This document shows, in pieces, positions 55,021 through 64,000 of a stretch of DNA of 64,000 nucleotides. The position numbers and the translations under genes were made by a program. Where the stretch lies: positions 1,833,984 through 1,897,983 of the forward strand of contig JABMLP010000007.1 of the NCBI GenBank assembly GCA_013176395.1, read 5' to 3'. This DNA comes from Venturia oleaginea. Lineage: Eukaryota; Ascomycota; Dothideomycetes; Venturiales; Venturiaceae. Positions within the stretch are counted from its first letter, which is position 1, and every line of letters begins with the position of its first letter. The notes under the pieces were generated by a model. It ran no database searches and was not told where the DNA came from. It saw only the letters and a list, made by a program, of their open reading frames with translations.

Positions 55021-55732
55021 GTAGAGATCAATAAACGGGGAGCTGGATAGGATTTTCAATAAAGGGTTTTGCTTTAACAATTGTATAGCCACGGCGCTGG
55101 CATCTCCTATGAAATACCTTGATCAGGAGTGAGATAAGGGATCTGAGACCGAGGGATTGAAGAAGACCAAAGAAGAGTCTGAAGTCGAAGGCACCGTCGA
55201 TACTAATGTCGAGTCCTACAGGATTTGCGTTGCCAAGATGGAAGAGGACGGAATTTTAAAGAACTTGTCTAGTGGAGGAAGAGAGGGATGATGATTATGG
55301 CGAAAGTTCAAAAACTTTGATCGGCCTAGGCGAAGAGCAGCATGAGATTATGATTCGTGTCGAGTGGGATGACGCTGTTAAGTCGAGGTAGCCAGGTGAA
55401 CCAGAACCGAAAAACCGCAAGATGAATCGACGGGGAAGAAGCACGGATGAGAAAGTCCGTCGAAATTTTTGTACTAAGTCAGGTTCCCAGCCTTGATCCT
55501 TGGTACCAATTGTACTCATGCCGAAAATGTCGAGACCGAGTCGCATGCCCTTAATAAATCCCATCAAGCTTAAGAAAATGAAAGTAGCATTCTTGATGAA
55601 ACGCGAACGTATATTGTGCCCCATGTAGCAATAGCCCTAGTCCAGATTTCTGTAGAGCCTTCGCAAACGGACCATAAATCTGCGCGTGGCAATGACTTCA
55701 CTAGATTGATTCGAGTTTGGTTAATATATGAA
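55021..55732. other. Permease 3' flank, no supported gene
   Basis: A plus-strand acidic reading of about 50 codons (KKTKEESEVEGTVDTNVE, 55139-55290) ends in a stop and has no start. Nothing else is seen. Confidence 0.35.
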
Positions 55733-57515
55733 TCACAAAATTTTCTGTTCCGTTTGTACTGACTCAACCTGTTCAATCGTTTTCCTTGGTCCTTTGAACC
55801 AGTACCGTCCCCCGAATCCGAATGGGAAAATCCAGCCAACTACGCTGATGATCGTGATGATGGCGATGCAGATAGGTGCATAATTTAAGGTACCCTAGAG
55901 GTCCCATTGGTAAGTACACCAAGGAGAAAGGTGGGCAGAACCCACGCTAGTGATGGGGAAAACCTGTGGCAGCAAGAGCACCACGAAAAGGAAAATGATG
56001 TGCACACATGATATCAGCCCAAGGATTGGGCTCCATCTCCCTAAGTTCCAGGCCGAGGGCTTGAATGTTCTCTTTCCAACGGTGTGTCGAGCGGCTATTG
56101 GAATCAGGTATGAAACATTTGTCGCGACGGTTGCCGTGGCCGTGATAGCAGTGAAAGCGACCGTGGAGCCAATGACAGCTGTAGTAATTGCGATGCTCAT
56201 TCCGAGAACGAGGAGGGCAGCATGGACGGGGATCTTGTTGCTGTTCAAGCGGCGGAAATATCTCGAGAATGGAAGAACGCCGTCGCGGGAGATGGCAAAA
56301 GTGATACGTTGAGCGGACATGAAGCAACTGGCCGTAGCGCAGGTGGAGTCAACCCAGAGAAGACTGAGAAGGGCTACAGCGCCACGTTTGCCCAGAAGCT
56401 GGACAAGGAATTCAGCCCAGTTGTTGGAGTATTTGGCGGAGTTAATGCGGTCGAGATCTTGGATACAAAACAGAATGATGATCAAGGTTGGAATGGAGAG
56501 GATCCAGGCCGAGAAGGTTGACGTCCACATGCCTCGCGCTACAACCATGGACGCATCGTGTGTTTCCTCAGCGAGATGGGCTGAGGCATCGTATCTACAT
56601 GGGAGTTCAACAGAATTTTCTGTAAGACAGAACAAGATACATACCCATAGAAAACCCAGGCCCCGAAGAGAACACCAACAATCCAGCAGTATGCGTCTGA
56701 ACCCTGTTTCTTTCCATCAAAGTTTATGCCATTGTAGAAACGGCTGAAAGCGCCGGCCCTCGACTGGAAGTGGCCGGATGTCGATGCAGCAACTGGGAAC
56801 CAGACCCAGTACAGAGTAAGTATCGAAAAGAAGATGAAGATGGCAAAACGAAAGTAAAGCCTGAGCACTCTCTCTGAGACGATGTTGGGAGACATGGCAA
56901 ACAGCATACCGACGCTGGTGATGATCCAGGCAAACCAGCCTTTTGACAGGATGGCAGCGTCGGGATAATTGATCTCAAGGGCCGAGAGGAGGAAGTTTGT
57001 TGAGCCCTGCTGGACACCTGGGACGACACACACCCAGCCCATCCAGTTCCACCAAGCTGTCATCCAAGAGAGGAACGGGCCATACTCATCGCCGCCAAGA
57101 CGGTAGGCCCAGAAGTAGATGCCCCCAGCTGTGGGATGCGCAGCGGCAATCTCGGCCATTGAAAGTGAAACGATACATGACAGTCCACCGATCATTACCC
57201 AGTTGGCGAAGGCGACCTGAGGACCACCAGTGTACATGACGAAGCCGAACAGCACCGGAATGCCCGAGACAAAGTTCATAGACTGGGCGATGTGAGCAGA
57301 GTGGGTGGAGATGGCGTGGAGTGACATACGGTGAAAGTGGCGGCCCAATTCTCGAAGATGCCTAGAGTCCTGTAGAATTCCTGCCTGTAGCCCAAGCTAG
57401 CGAGGTGAGCTTCATCGGCGTTCATCAATTCTCCAGGTTCGGAATCGGGGTCGGGCGAAGGTGAAGCCTGGCTTGAGGCGTCTTCGTAGGGCATCTTGTC
57501 GGTGTCAATGGACAT
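55733..57515 (-). CDS. APC-family amino-acid (GABA/choline-type) permease
   Basis: Proton-coupled uptake of an amino acid, GABA or choline-like solute across the plasma membrane. Exons (minus): 57515-57330, 57282-56645, 56594-55946, 55894-55733, giving 544 residues; introns 47, 50 and 51 bp. An acidic N-tail (DADEAH-like, NADEAHLASLGYRQEF) leads to the first helix (NWAATFTSMNFVSGIPVLFG). Hallmarks: GGPQVAFANWVMIGG, the HPTAGGIYFWAYRLGG loop, GYDASAHLAEETHDAS in the middle, and SQ-type helix DSTCATASCFMSAQR. The C-terminus is GFGGRYWFKGPRKTIEQV. The last exon was found by splicing after VFPITS. About 12 membrane helices. Uga4/Hnm1 are the nearest characterised types; substrate not predicted. 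Confidence 0.92.
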
Positions 57516-58458
57516 TGTGAGGGAGGTTATTGTGTGAGGGAGGAGTTGTAGTTGTGGGGGTTGGATTGTGTTAGTGTTGGTGTCGGTGGTTGGATTGTGG
57601 GTGTTGAAGTCAATATTGATAGTAGAGTTGGGTGACGCGTGGGGCACGCGACTTCACTTCTTCACTTAGCTGGACAAGCGTTGAGATGAAGTGAGAATCA
57701 ACTGAAGCTCCTTATACTCCCTCCCATCAAGCCCGAGATATACGCGGGTACATGTCTTGGAGCGCGTTCGTGTGGTCACGCAGCCGGCTTCATTGCCTTT
57801 TCTGGCAGGTTTCCAACATTATAGAGCACTACAGCTATATAGCGACCTGGATAGTTGACACGCCTATCCTACGATGCTGTTGTGCCTACAGCCACAGTCG
57901 GCACGACGAATTGCATCTCGCTGCCATCCCGCAGGCATCGCGGGCGTGTAGCCGGATCGAGGTTTGAAACAAGATGGCGCTGCTCGAGGCACATGCTTGT
58001 TTGAGAAAAGTGGTGTCAGCATCATTGTTGACTCGACGTCGTGGACGATGGACGAAGACGATGAACATTGCATTGGACCGGGCCGAAATTCCGAGTCTGT
58101 GCCCTCCAAAAGCCTGACAAATGCGCCCATCTGACTTCGAGTCGATTCGTTCTACGTCCTTTCCATCTCCTGTTCCACAGCATCCAACATCGACAATCCA
58201 GCCGTCACGAGAGCACAAGCTTTTGAAGTCATCTCGTGATGAAGACTCGAGCCGAACGCCAATACCAATATCACTTCCGATCACCATAGGTCCCACCTGA
58301 ATCTCCTCCCTGGCATTGGATGTCTGGAGGACGATTGGATTCTCAAAGCTGAAGGTTGGTGAGAAACTAAATATCACGGCATTTTGAGAGTCACACGAAA
58401 ACATCATGGCTTTAATAGTCGAGTGAAAATACTCCGGAGTAGCCATCCACCCAATCCC
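57516..58458. other. Permease promoter and hydrolase 3' flank
   Basis: A CA/CACAAC-rich stretch (about 57535-57610) precedes the permease start. On the minus strand a 186-codon frame (58446-57886) starts only 12 bp after the hydrolase stop. Part of it (FSFENPIVLQTSNAREEIQV) looks coding-like but has no domain, and the spacing is too tight for a separate gene. Left unassigned. Confidence 0.3.
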
Positions 58459-59544
58459 TCACAAATACTGAACAATTCCCTCGAGATACTCCCTCGTAAA
58501 ATTGAACTCCATGCTCGCATGCGTCTCACCATCTCCCACTGTCAACACGACATCCTTCCCTTTCATCCTCTTCTTCATCTGCACACCATGGTTGAACGGA
58601 ACATTCATATCATCAGTTCCACACCAAATCTGAACCGGCAAATCCTCCCTAATATCTTCAATCTTGAATCCCCATGGGCTACATGAAACCGTACCATCAT
58701 AAACGCCATGATGTACTCCTTGCGCAAATGCCGCTTTCGCTGCAACAATTTGCAATTTCAAAAATTTCACGTTGAGAAAGATGGGAATGTCTTTCGGATG
58801 CTTCGTGCTTTCTTTGTATTCTTTGATTAGAAGCGCGAGGCGACCCTCATTGGATAGGTCAAGACGACTGGATGGTTGTTGTTTGAACCACCATGTTGTC
58901 AAAGCAGGGAAGTATGGAAACCCAATTGCGAGACCGGAACGCTGAAGCCACGGAACACCCGCATAGCCGATATCTGGTGGGCCTAAGGCGGAAACAAGAG
59001 TTGCGCATTTCAACTGCTCTCTTTGAAAGTAAGCGGCGCATGCAAGGACGGCTGGACCACCGCCTGACAATCCCTTCACAGACATCAGCATCATCATCCT
59101 ACCTCCAAATTCCCTCTCTTCTCACCCACGAAAAACAGGATTCAAACCCACCAGAACTCCAAACTCCCTCACTCCAAGAGCGCCCGCCAAACTCTCAACA
59201 TCCTTTGGAAACCCCATCAACGTCCAACCAGGACACGGATCACTCGACCCACATCCCGGTCTCTCCACAGCAATTATCCTCGCTCCAACTTCTTTCCCTA
59301 CATCATCGAATATTGCTCCTTCCATGCGTGATCCTGGAAGTCCGTGCATGTAAAATATTGGTTTTCCAGCGAGGAGACCATATTGTGCGTACCCTAAGTT
59401 TCGACCATCGGGAAGAGTGTGGGTTGCTGAGCTGATGGTGTCGTAGCGGAAGCTTGTTTGGCTAATTATAGGTGCTGGGATGGGCTGGGGTGCCGTTGTG
59501 GTTGGGAAGAGGAAGTTCTTGAGGAACGTAAAGGTGGATGCCAT
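58459..59544 (-). CDS. Alpha/beta hydrolase
   Basis: Serine hydrolase of the alpha/beta fold. Exons (minus): 59544-59152 and 59073-58459, 78-bp intron, 335 residues. LPDGRNLGYAQYG opens the fold; the oxyanion-hole motif is MHGLPGSR (~67). The nucleophile Ser134 sits in GLSGGGPA and is created only after splicing (FGVL joined to GLSGG). Asp is in WCGTDDMNVPFNHG and His in GDGETHASM. A hydrophobic N-terminus (FTFLKNFLFP) might be a weak anchor. The lid region (WFKQQPSSRLD) is not family-diagnostic; substrate unknown. Confidence 0.88.
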
Positions 59545-60960
59545 GGTGTTGCATTACTATTGGAAGAGCTATTTGAGGGTACTGAAGAGGGTGCTGACAA
59601 ATATTGTAACACCTGATTTTGGTTTGAGTCACAGATGTAGTAAGCTCGTATCCCGCTCTCGTAGCGGTGGTTGGTGTTACAGATCACCTCAAGACCAAAG
59701 AGCAGGGACAGCGGGACTTGCAGAGGATGGTTGGATAACAAGAAGTTGTTGTTAGGACTGATGTGGAGTGGAATCCGTTGGGCGCACAAGAGGGGACTGG
59801 TGCAACCAGGTCAGTCCTAAGAGAGAATAGTACGTGCAGGAGTCACGTGATATTCCCACAGTTCCCACAGCACTTGGCATTGCCCACAGTGTGGGAAGTG
59901 TGGGAAGAGCCAAGAGGTGTGGGAATACACCTTGGCACCCAGAACCAGAAGGGTATATAGGGAGGACGTTGGACGGACTTTTCTTTCTCTCTTCGTGGTT
60001 ATCTCATGTTATGTTTCTCACATAGGAGCTTCTTCAGCCTACTACAGTAACGACCTTTTACTTAGATACAATCAAGCACAAGTCATATGCACACGAAGCA
60101 AGCCCACCCCCAACCTTCATACTAACCGACAAGCGTTCAGGATTGATCTGAGGATCAAATCGGTTAGACGACAATTGAATTGGGAGATACATCGGACGGC
60201 TAGGATCTAGTGAGCCTCCAAAGAACCTGAGCAAGGGAAGGTACTTAAGGTAAGTACTTCCAGACTGATATTGCCCTTACCCCAAACCCGCGGACCAGAA
60301 CAAGAGAACACCGGTGTCAAGAAGGTCTCGACATAATCAACTGTGTTGAGAAACGAGTTCCCCGTAACAGTTGGTCCAGCACGCTGGGCTCTATATTACT
60401 TTCTACTAGCAAACCAGTCCGAAGGTTAACTTGTGCATGGGCAGTTGCTTCATGTTGATGGTAGTTGTTACTAACTATACGAGTCTTAATTTGGTTGCTT
60501 TCCAGCAGTTCGACAACAGAACAGAGCCGACGATTTACAAGGGAGCGTACTCTTTAGTATTCTATCTACTCACTAAAACGTATAGGGAATATATACTCTA
60601 TCCAAAATGACCAACTGGTTGGGAGGTTGATACCAGTTTCCACCTGAAATTTGTATGAGGCGCCTTGTTGCCTGAGAAATATTTTGTTAGAAGCCTCCGG
60701 TTGCGTACAAATCCAACCGGAAACTCATGCTCCCCGGACGGATTTTGCCCAAACTCGAGAATATCGTTCGGAATGTACATGCGCAGACATTGGCAAAGTT
60801 GCATGCAAAAATCCCTTGTTATTGTCGCGCAAGTTGAGGGTGAAGTTTTGGACGAGGCATTAGGGAAAATCAGCGAGGAAGACCAAAACTGCAGCTGGCT
60901 ACGGTTGTACAATAATAAAAACCACGTCGAGATAAGAATTGAAGCTAGTATTTAGATGGA
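59545..60960. other. Subtelomeric spacer, possible LTR remnant
   Basis: About 59753-60140 has features of an LTR promoter (TGTTAGGACTGATG start, TATA at GGGTATATAGGG near 59951, pyrimidine-rich transcript start, then a short gag-like reading near 60209). No second LTR, PBS or TSD could be found. From 60400 to 60960 nothing is recognised. Confidence 0.3.
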
Positions 60961-61490
60961 TTTGGATGTAACTAGACAAAATTAAATGTAGATGCATTTG
61001 GAGTTCGTTGCAATCACGTGAGGAGCGAATTCAGGTATGTTCAGCGTGAACGGGATCGGGAATTGCGGAGAATATAGGCGTGTAAGTGAGAGTCCATAAC
61101 AGTATCAAAGCCAGACAACAGTTTATCGATTTTTGGACTTATCGACCCGCGTATTGGTGAATCCAACCCCAACCCGATCCCAATTTACAGTCGCATTTTC
61201 ATCGTGTGTATTTTGATCCATTTTAATACATTTAGATGCATTTGAATACGTTTAAATGTTGAAAAGTGGCACGCCAGTCCTTGATACCTCAGGCATAATG
61301 CACGTGATAGATGCCAAGGAATGCATTGACATGCATGTATATGCATGCAGATGCTAGGGAAATAAAAAACACCACAACAGCGAGAACTGAGATCTTTGAA
61401 ACTGAATAATTATAACGCAAATACACATCGCCTCAAGAGGGCTCAGGTTGTTCTAGGCTCGACGCGTCGCCCAGCGCGTAGAAACGAGAG
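60961..61490 (+). promoter_or_regulatory. 5' region of the telomeric LINE
   Basis: It contains repeated ATTTAGATGCATTTGAATA-type units (about 60955-61000 and 61220-61257), then the module at about 61257-61395 that recurs inverted at 19935-20070. Non-LTR elements carry internal promoters at their 5' ends, so this module is a candidate. No TATA box is evident. Confidence 0.55.
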
Positions 61491-63122
61491 ATGACAATAC
61501 CGTGGCCTCAAGAGGTGGTCTGGCCGACCGGACTTCATGAGCACGCTACACAACTCACAAGGCACCTTCGAAACGCATTACTCTACCTCGAAAGCGGACA
61601 GGCTCTACCTGGACCCCCAGACCAAGTAAAGGCAATTATCACGACGATGCTGCCCTTGATTGCAAAGGCCCAAAGGACCCCCGATATGACAACCGTCCAC
61701 GATCAACTACGCATTATACACACTGAGATGACTCAAGACACAAAGGAAACGGCGAAGGGGATAGCTGGGATAAAGGGAGAACTTAAAGCTCTGAGAACAG
61801 ACACACAGAAGAACATCACTATTGGTGAGGAAGCGAAAACGGCAGCGAAAGAGGCAACAGAGGTGGGCAAGACCGTTGCAGGAATAGCGAGTGATATCAA
61901 GAACAAAGGGACACAATTCCAAACAGGCATACCAATGAGCTATGCTGCTGCCGCTACCCGAGGAGGGTTAGCTACAAGCACACATAGCATACAAACCCAA
62001 AGTGTCAAGACTCCCGCAACGGTCCGACGTGAGATTATCGTAAACATCAGGAACGTACAAACGATCCAGAGCCTGCGCGCAATGAATCCACGCAATTTAA
62101 AAGCCCACGTTGACCGAGCCATTTCCCAAAGTCAAAACGAACATATAGCCAATCTAAAGATCATGTCTGCTAACCAGCTCAAAAGCGGAGATCTGAGCAT
62201 CAGAACGGCGACAAATAGTGAAATGCAGCTTCTCAGACAATTCACGGAGGACTGGACCCCACGTATTGGGAACGGGACGTCAGTACGAAATCCAACGTAT
62301 GGCGTTCTTGTACATGGCATACGTACTAGTACGATGAATACAGACAAATTCGAGGAAACTAGAGACGCCATTCTGCAAGACAATAAGCCGTTTATTCCAA
62401 CCGCGGACATCAAATACATTGGATGGTTGACCCGGAAGGCGCCAACAAAAGCGATGTCGTCGGTCATCATCGAGTTCACCAAGCCTGAGGACGCAAACAA
62501 GATCATCGATGAAGGTCTGGTGTGGCAAGGGGAGATGTGTCAAAGCGAACGATATGAGAGACAATGCCGACTGAAGCAGTGCTTTCAGTGCTACAAATAC
62601 GGCCACATAGGAACTCAATGCAAAGCAGCGAAAACATGTGGCTACTGTGCGCAAGGACATAGTTCTAGGGACTGCCCTTCGAAGACTGGACAGACCATAC
62701 CTAGGAAATGCACCAACTGCCAGGGAGCCCATGAAGCATGGAGTCAACAATGCCCAACTAGGAAGGAGGAACTCACTCGGACAAAGGCAGCGTACGCGAA
62801 CAGACCTCGGTATCACCCTACGATGTTCACCTGTGATGAAATACCTATTCAAAATTCCGCCCGAGAACCTCCTGGAAGAACGAGGTCAACCACAGACCTG
62901 ACCTCACGCCAAGGGCCAAGGACCAGAGAGATGCAACTATTACCTGGAAATGGACAAAAGAGACCTGCCCCAGGAGACAAAGAGAACGAAGGATCACACC
63001 AGAGTCAAAGGCCACAAAGAGCAACGAAGATGTCGAGGAGGGCGCTTGAGGCGCCAGAGGGCAATACCCTAACATGTAGAAACACACAATACATGGAAAT
63101 CGATGAGGACTCGGATCTATGA
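61491..63122 (+). CDS. LINE (Tad1-like) ORF1, Gag-like nucleic-acid-binding protein
   Basis: 543 residues, intact. ORF1 proteins of non-LTR elements coat the element RNA. The N-terminal half has a coiled-coil-like, charged stretch (about residues 75-150). The central region resembles the ORF1 RNA-binding fold (SSVIIEFTKPEDANKIIDEG). Three CCHC-type zinc knuckles follow: CFQCYKYGHIGTQC, CGYCAQGHSSRDC and CTNCQGAHEAWSQQC (about residues 360-420). The tail is disordered and ends in an acidic stretch. Its stop TGA (63120-63122) overlaps the ATG of ORF2. ATG 61491 was chosen as the first Met before the long open frame. Confidence 0.92.
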   Translation: MTIPWPQEVVWPTGLHEHATQLTRHLRNALLYLESGQALPGPPDQVKAIITTMLPLIAKAQRTPDMTTVHDQLRIIHTEMTQDTKETAKGIAGIKGELKALRTDTQKNITIGEEAKTAAKEATEVGKTVAGIASDIKNKGTQFQTGIPMSYAAAATRGGLATSTHSIQTQSVKTPATVRREIIVNIRNVQTIQSLRAMNPRNLKAHVDRAISQSQNEHIANLKIMSANQLKSGDLSIRTATNSEMQLLRQFTEDWTPRIGNGTSVRNPTYGVLVHGIRTSTMNTDKFEETRDAILQDNKPFIPTADIKYIGWLTRKAPTKAMSSVIIEFTKPEDANKIIDEGLVWQGEMCQSERYERQCRLKQCFQCYKYGHIGTQCKAAKTCGYCAQGHSSRDCPSKTGQTIPRKCTNCQGAHEAWSQQCPTRKEELTRTKAAYANRPRYHPTMFTCDEIPIQNSAREPPGRTRSTTDLTSRQGPRTREMQLLPGNGQKRPAPGDKENEGSHQSQRPQRATKMSRRALEAPEGNTLTCRNTQYMEIDEDSDL

Positions 63123-63808
63123 GAGAGAAGGACCAACTTAATATACTACAGTACAATGTACGCAAATCAAGGGATACGGTTATGGCAACTCTACTCCGTG
63201 ATCCAAGAGTAGCAGAATACGATATTATTGCTATCCAAGAACCGTGGTGCAACCTCTTCATGTCGACAACACACCACCCAGCGAAGAATATATTCCACTT
63301 ATACTATCCGACAACGAACGAGGAGGATGGCCCAGCAAGGGTGTGTTTCTTTGTCAACAAAAGGCTAGACCACGGCAGCCTGCAATTCGAACAGCACACA
63401 AGAGACGTCTGCTCATTGAGAATCAGTATCAGCAATGGCGATCAAACAGAAAACGAGCTAGTAATACACAACGTCTACAATACGATCCAAAACATGCCAA
63501 ACCGCATCAGCTCACTGCCGACCCTAAGAGCTCGATTGGAGGAACACGCGCTGAAAGAACAGATGGTATTAAGCGACTTGAACTTACACCATAGAATGTG
63601 GGGCGGAGCGCAGGTCGCACACGAAGACCGAGAAGCGGAAGAACTTATCGAAATTATGGAGAGATTTGATATGTCAAGCATGCTACAGCCCGGAACGGTA
63701 ACGTACGAAGAAGGCAGCAGCAGGACGACGATTGATATGTGCCGGATGACATTAGGCTTGATTGACAGGACCATTAGTAGCAGAGTAGATAGAGAGCTAG
63801 ACCACGAC
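63119..63808 (+). pseudogene. LINE ORF2, endonuclease domain only, cut by the telomere
   Basis: ATG at 63119-63121 lies inside ATGA with the ORF1 stop. The frame encodes an APE-like endonuclease: LNILQYNVRKS, IIAIQEPW (catalytic Glu), VIHNVYN, VLSDLNLHHRMWGG (SDxNxHH form of the GDFNAHH motif) and TTIDM. It ends at RELDHD, just where the SDH motif should follow, and the (TTAGGG)n array begins in frame as Leu-Gly repeats. Reverse transcriptase and the 3' end are gone. About 230 residues remain of a normal ORF2 of over 1000. Confidence 0.92.
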
Positions 63809-64000
63809 TTAGGGTTAGGGTTAGGGTTAGGGTTAGGGTTAGGGTTAGGGTTAGGGTTAGGGTTAGGGTTAGGGTTAGGGTTAGGGTTAGGGTTAGGGTT
63901 AGGGTTAGGGTTAGGGTTAGGGTTAGGGTTAGGGTTAGGGTTAGGGTTAGGGTTAGGGTTAGGGTTAGGGTTAGGGTTAGGGTTAGGGTTAGGGTTAGGG
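63809..64000 (+). repeat. Telomere, (TTAGGG)32
   Basis: 192 bp of perfect TTAGGG repeats reading toward the right end, so the right edge of the window is a chromosome end. No variant repeats are present, including at the junction with the LINE. Confidence 0.99.

Noticed and set aside
57886..58446. 186-residue minus-strand open frame after the hydrolase
   Set aside because: It begins 12 bp after the hydrolase stop, has no domain, and its second half has shadow-like composition. Kept only as a note.
59753..60310. Complete copia element start
   Set aside because: TATA and LTR-like ends are suggestive, but there is no second LTR, TSD or pol. Recorded only as a possible remnant.

Overview
This is the end of a chromosome of a filamentous ascomycete (Pezizomycotina). 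The right edge is 192 bp of perfect (TTAGGG)n. Genes carry many short introns (about 47-60 bp, GT..AG, several with CTAAC or CTGAC branch sites). The recognisable genes are fungal orthologues (RRP6, MDM35, BCK1, LST7, OCT1/MIP1, prefoldin subunit 3). The species cannot be fixed from sequence alone.

Bases 1-20,070 are a transposon graveyard. LTR elements sit inside other LTR elements, and 5-bp target-site duplications (TSDs) give the order of events. The centrepiece is a Ty3/gypsy chromovirus (4170-16197, + strand) with open gag and pol. It is split by a second LTR element (6389-12249, pol remnants on -) flanked by TATAT. Both share an 11-nt match between LTR and primer-binding site that predicts Tf1-like self-priming. 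The inner element is composite: LTRs, leader and chromodomain tail of this family surround a decayed gag-pol piece from another gypsy lineage. To the right lie a gypsy 3' end with LTR, a broken Ty1/copia pol with LTR, a 353-bp tandem repeat, and an inverted copy of the 5' module of the telomere-proximal LINE.

Bases 20,400-59,600 are mostly single-copy genes, many essential or conserved: RRP6 (nuclear exosome) divergent from MDM35 (mitochondrial lipid transfer), a broken MFS carrier, BCK1 (cell-wall-integrity MAPKKK), a secreted type-B carboxylesterase, LST7 (folliculin-like TORC1 regulator), a GT8 glycosyltransferase, a BTB pseudogene, an ICL/PEP-mutase family enzyme, prefoldin 3, OCT1 (mitochondrial intermediate peptidase), a decayed membrane-protein gene, an amino-acid permease and an alpha/beta hydrolase. 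Between esterase and LST7 are two inverted solo LTRs and a Fot1/pogo transposon with three nonsense codons.

Bases 59,600-64,000 are subtelomere. A Tad1-like LINE (ORF1 intact, ORF2 starting in an ATGA overlap) runs toward the end. Its endonuclease domain is cut off at 63,809, where telomere repeats begin.

Exon boundaries were inferred by hand from frame, splice consensus and family resemblance; summed coding lengths are multiples of three.
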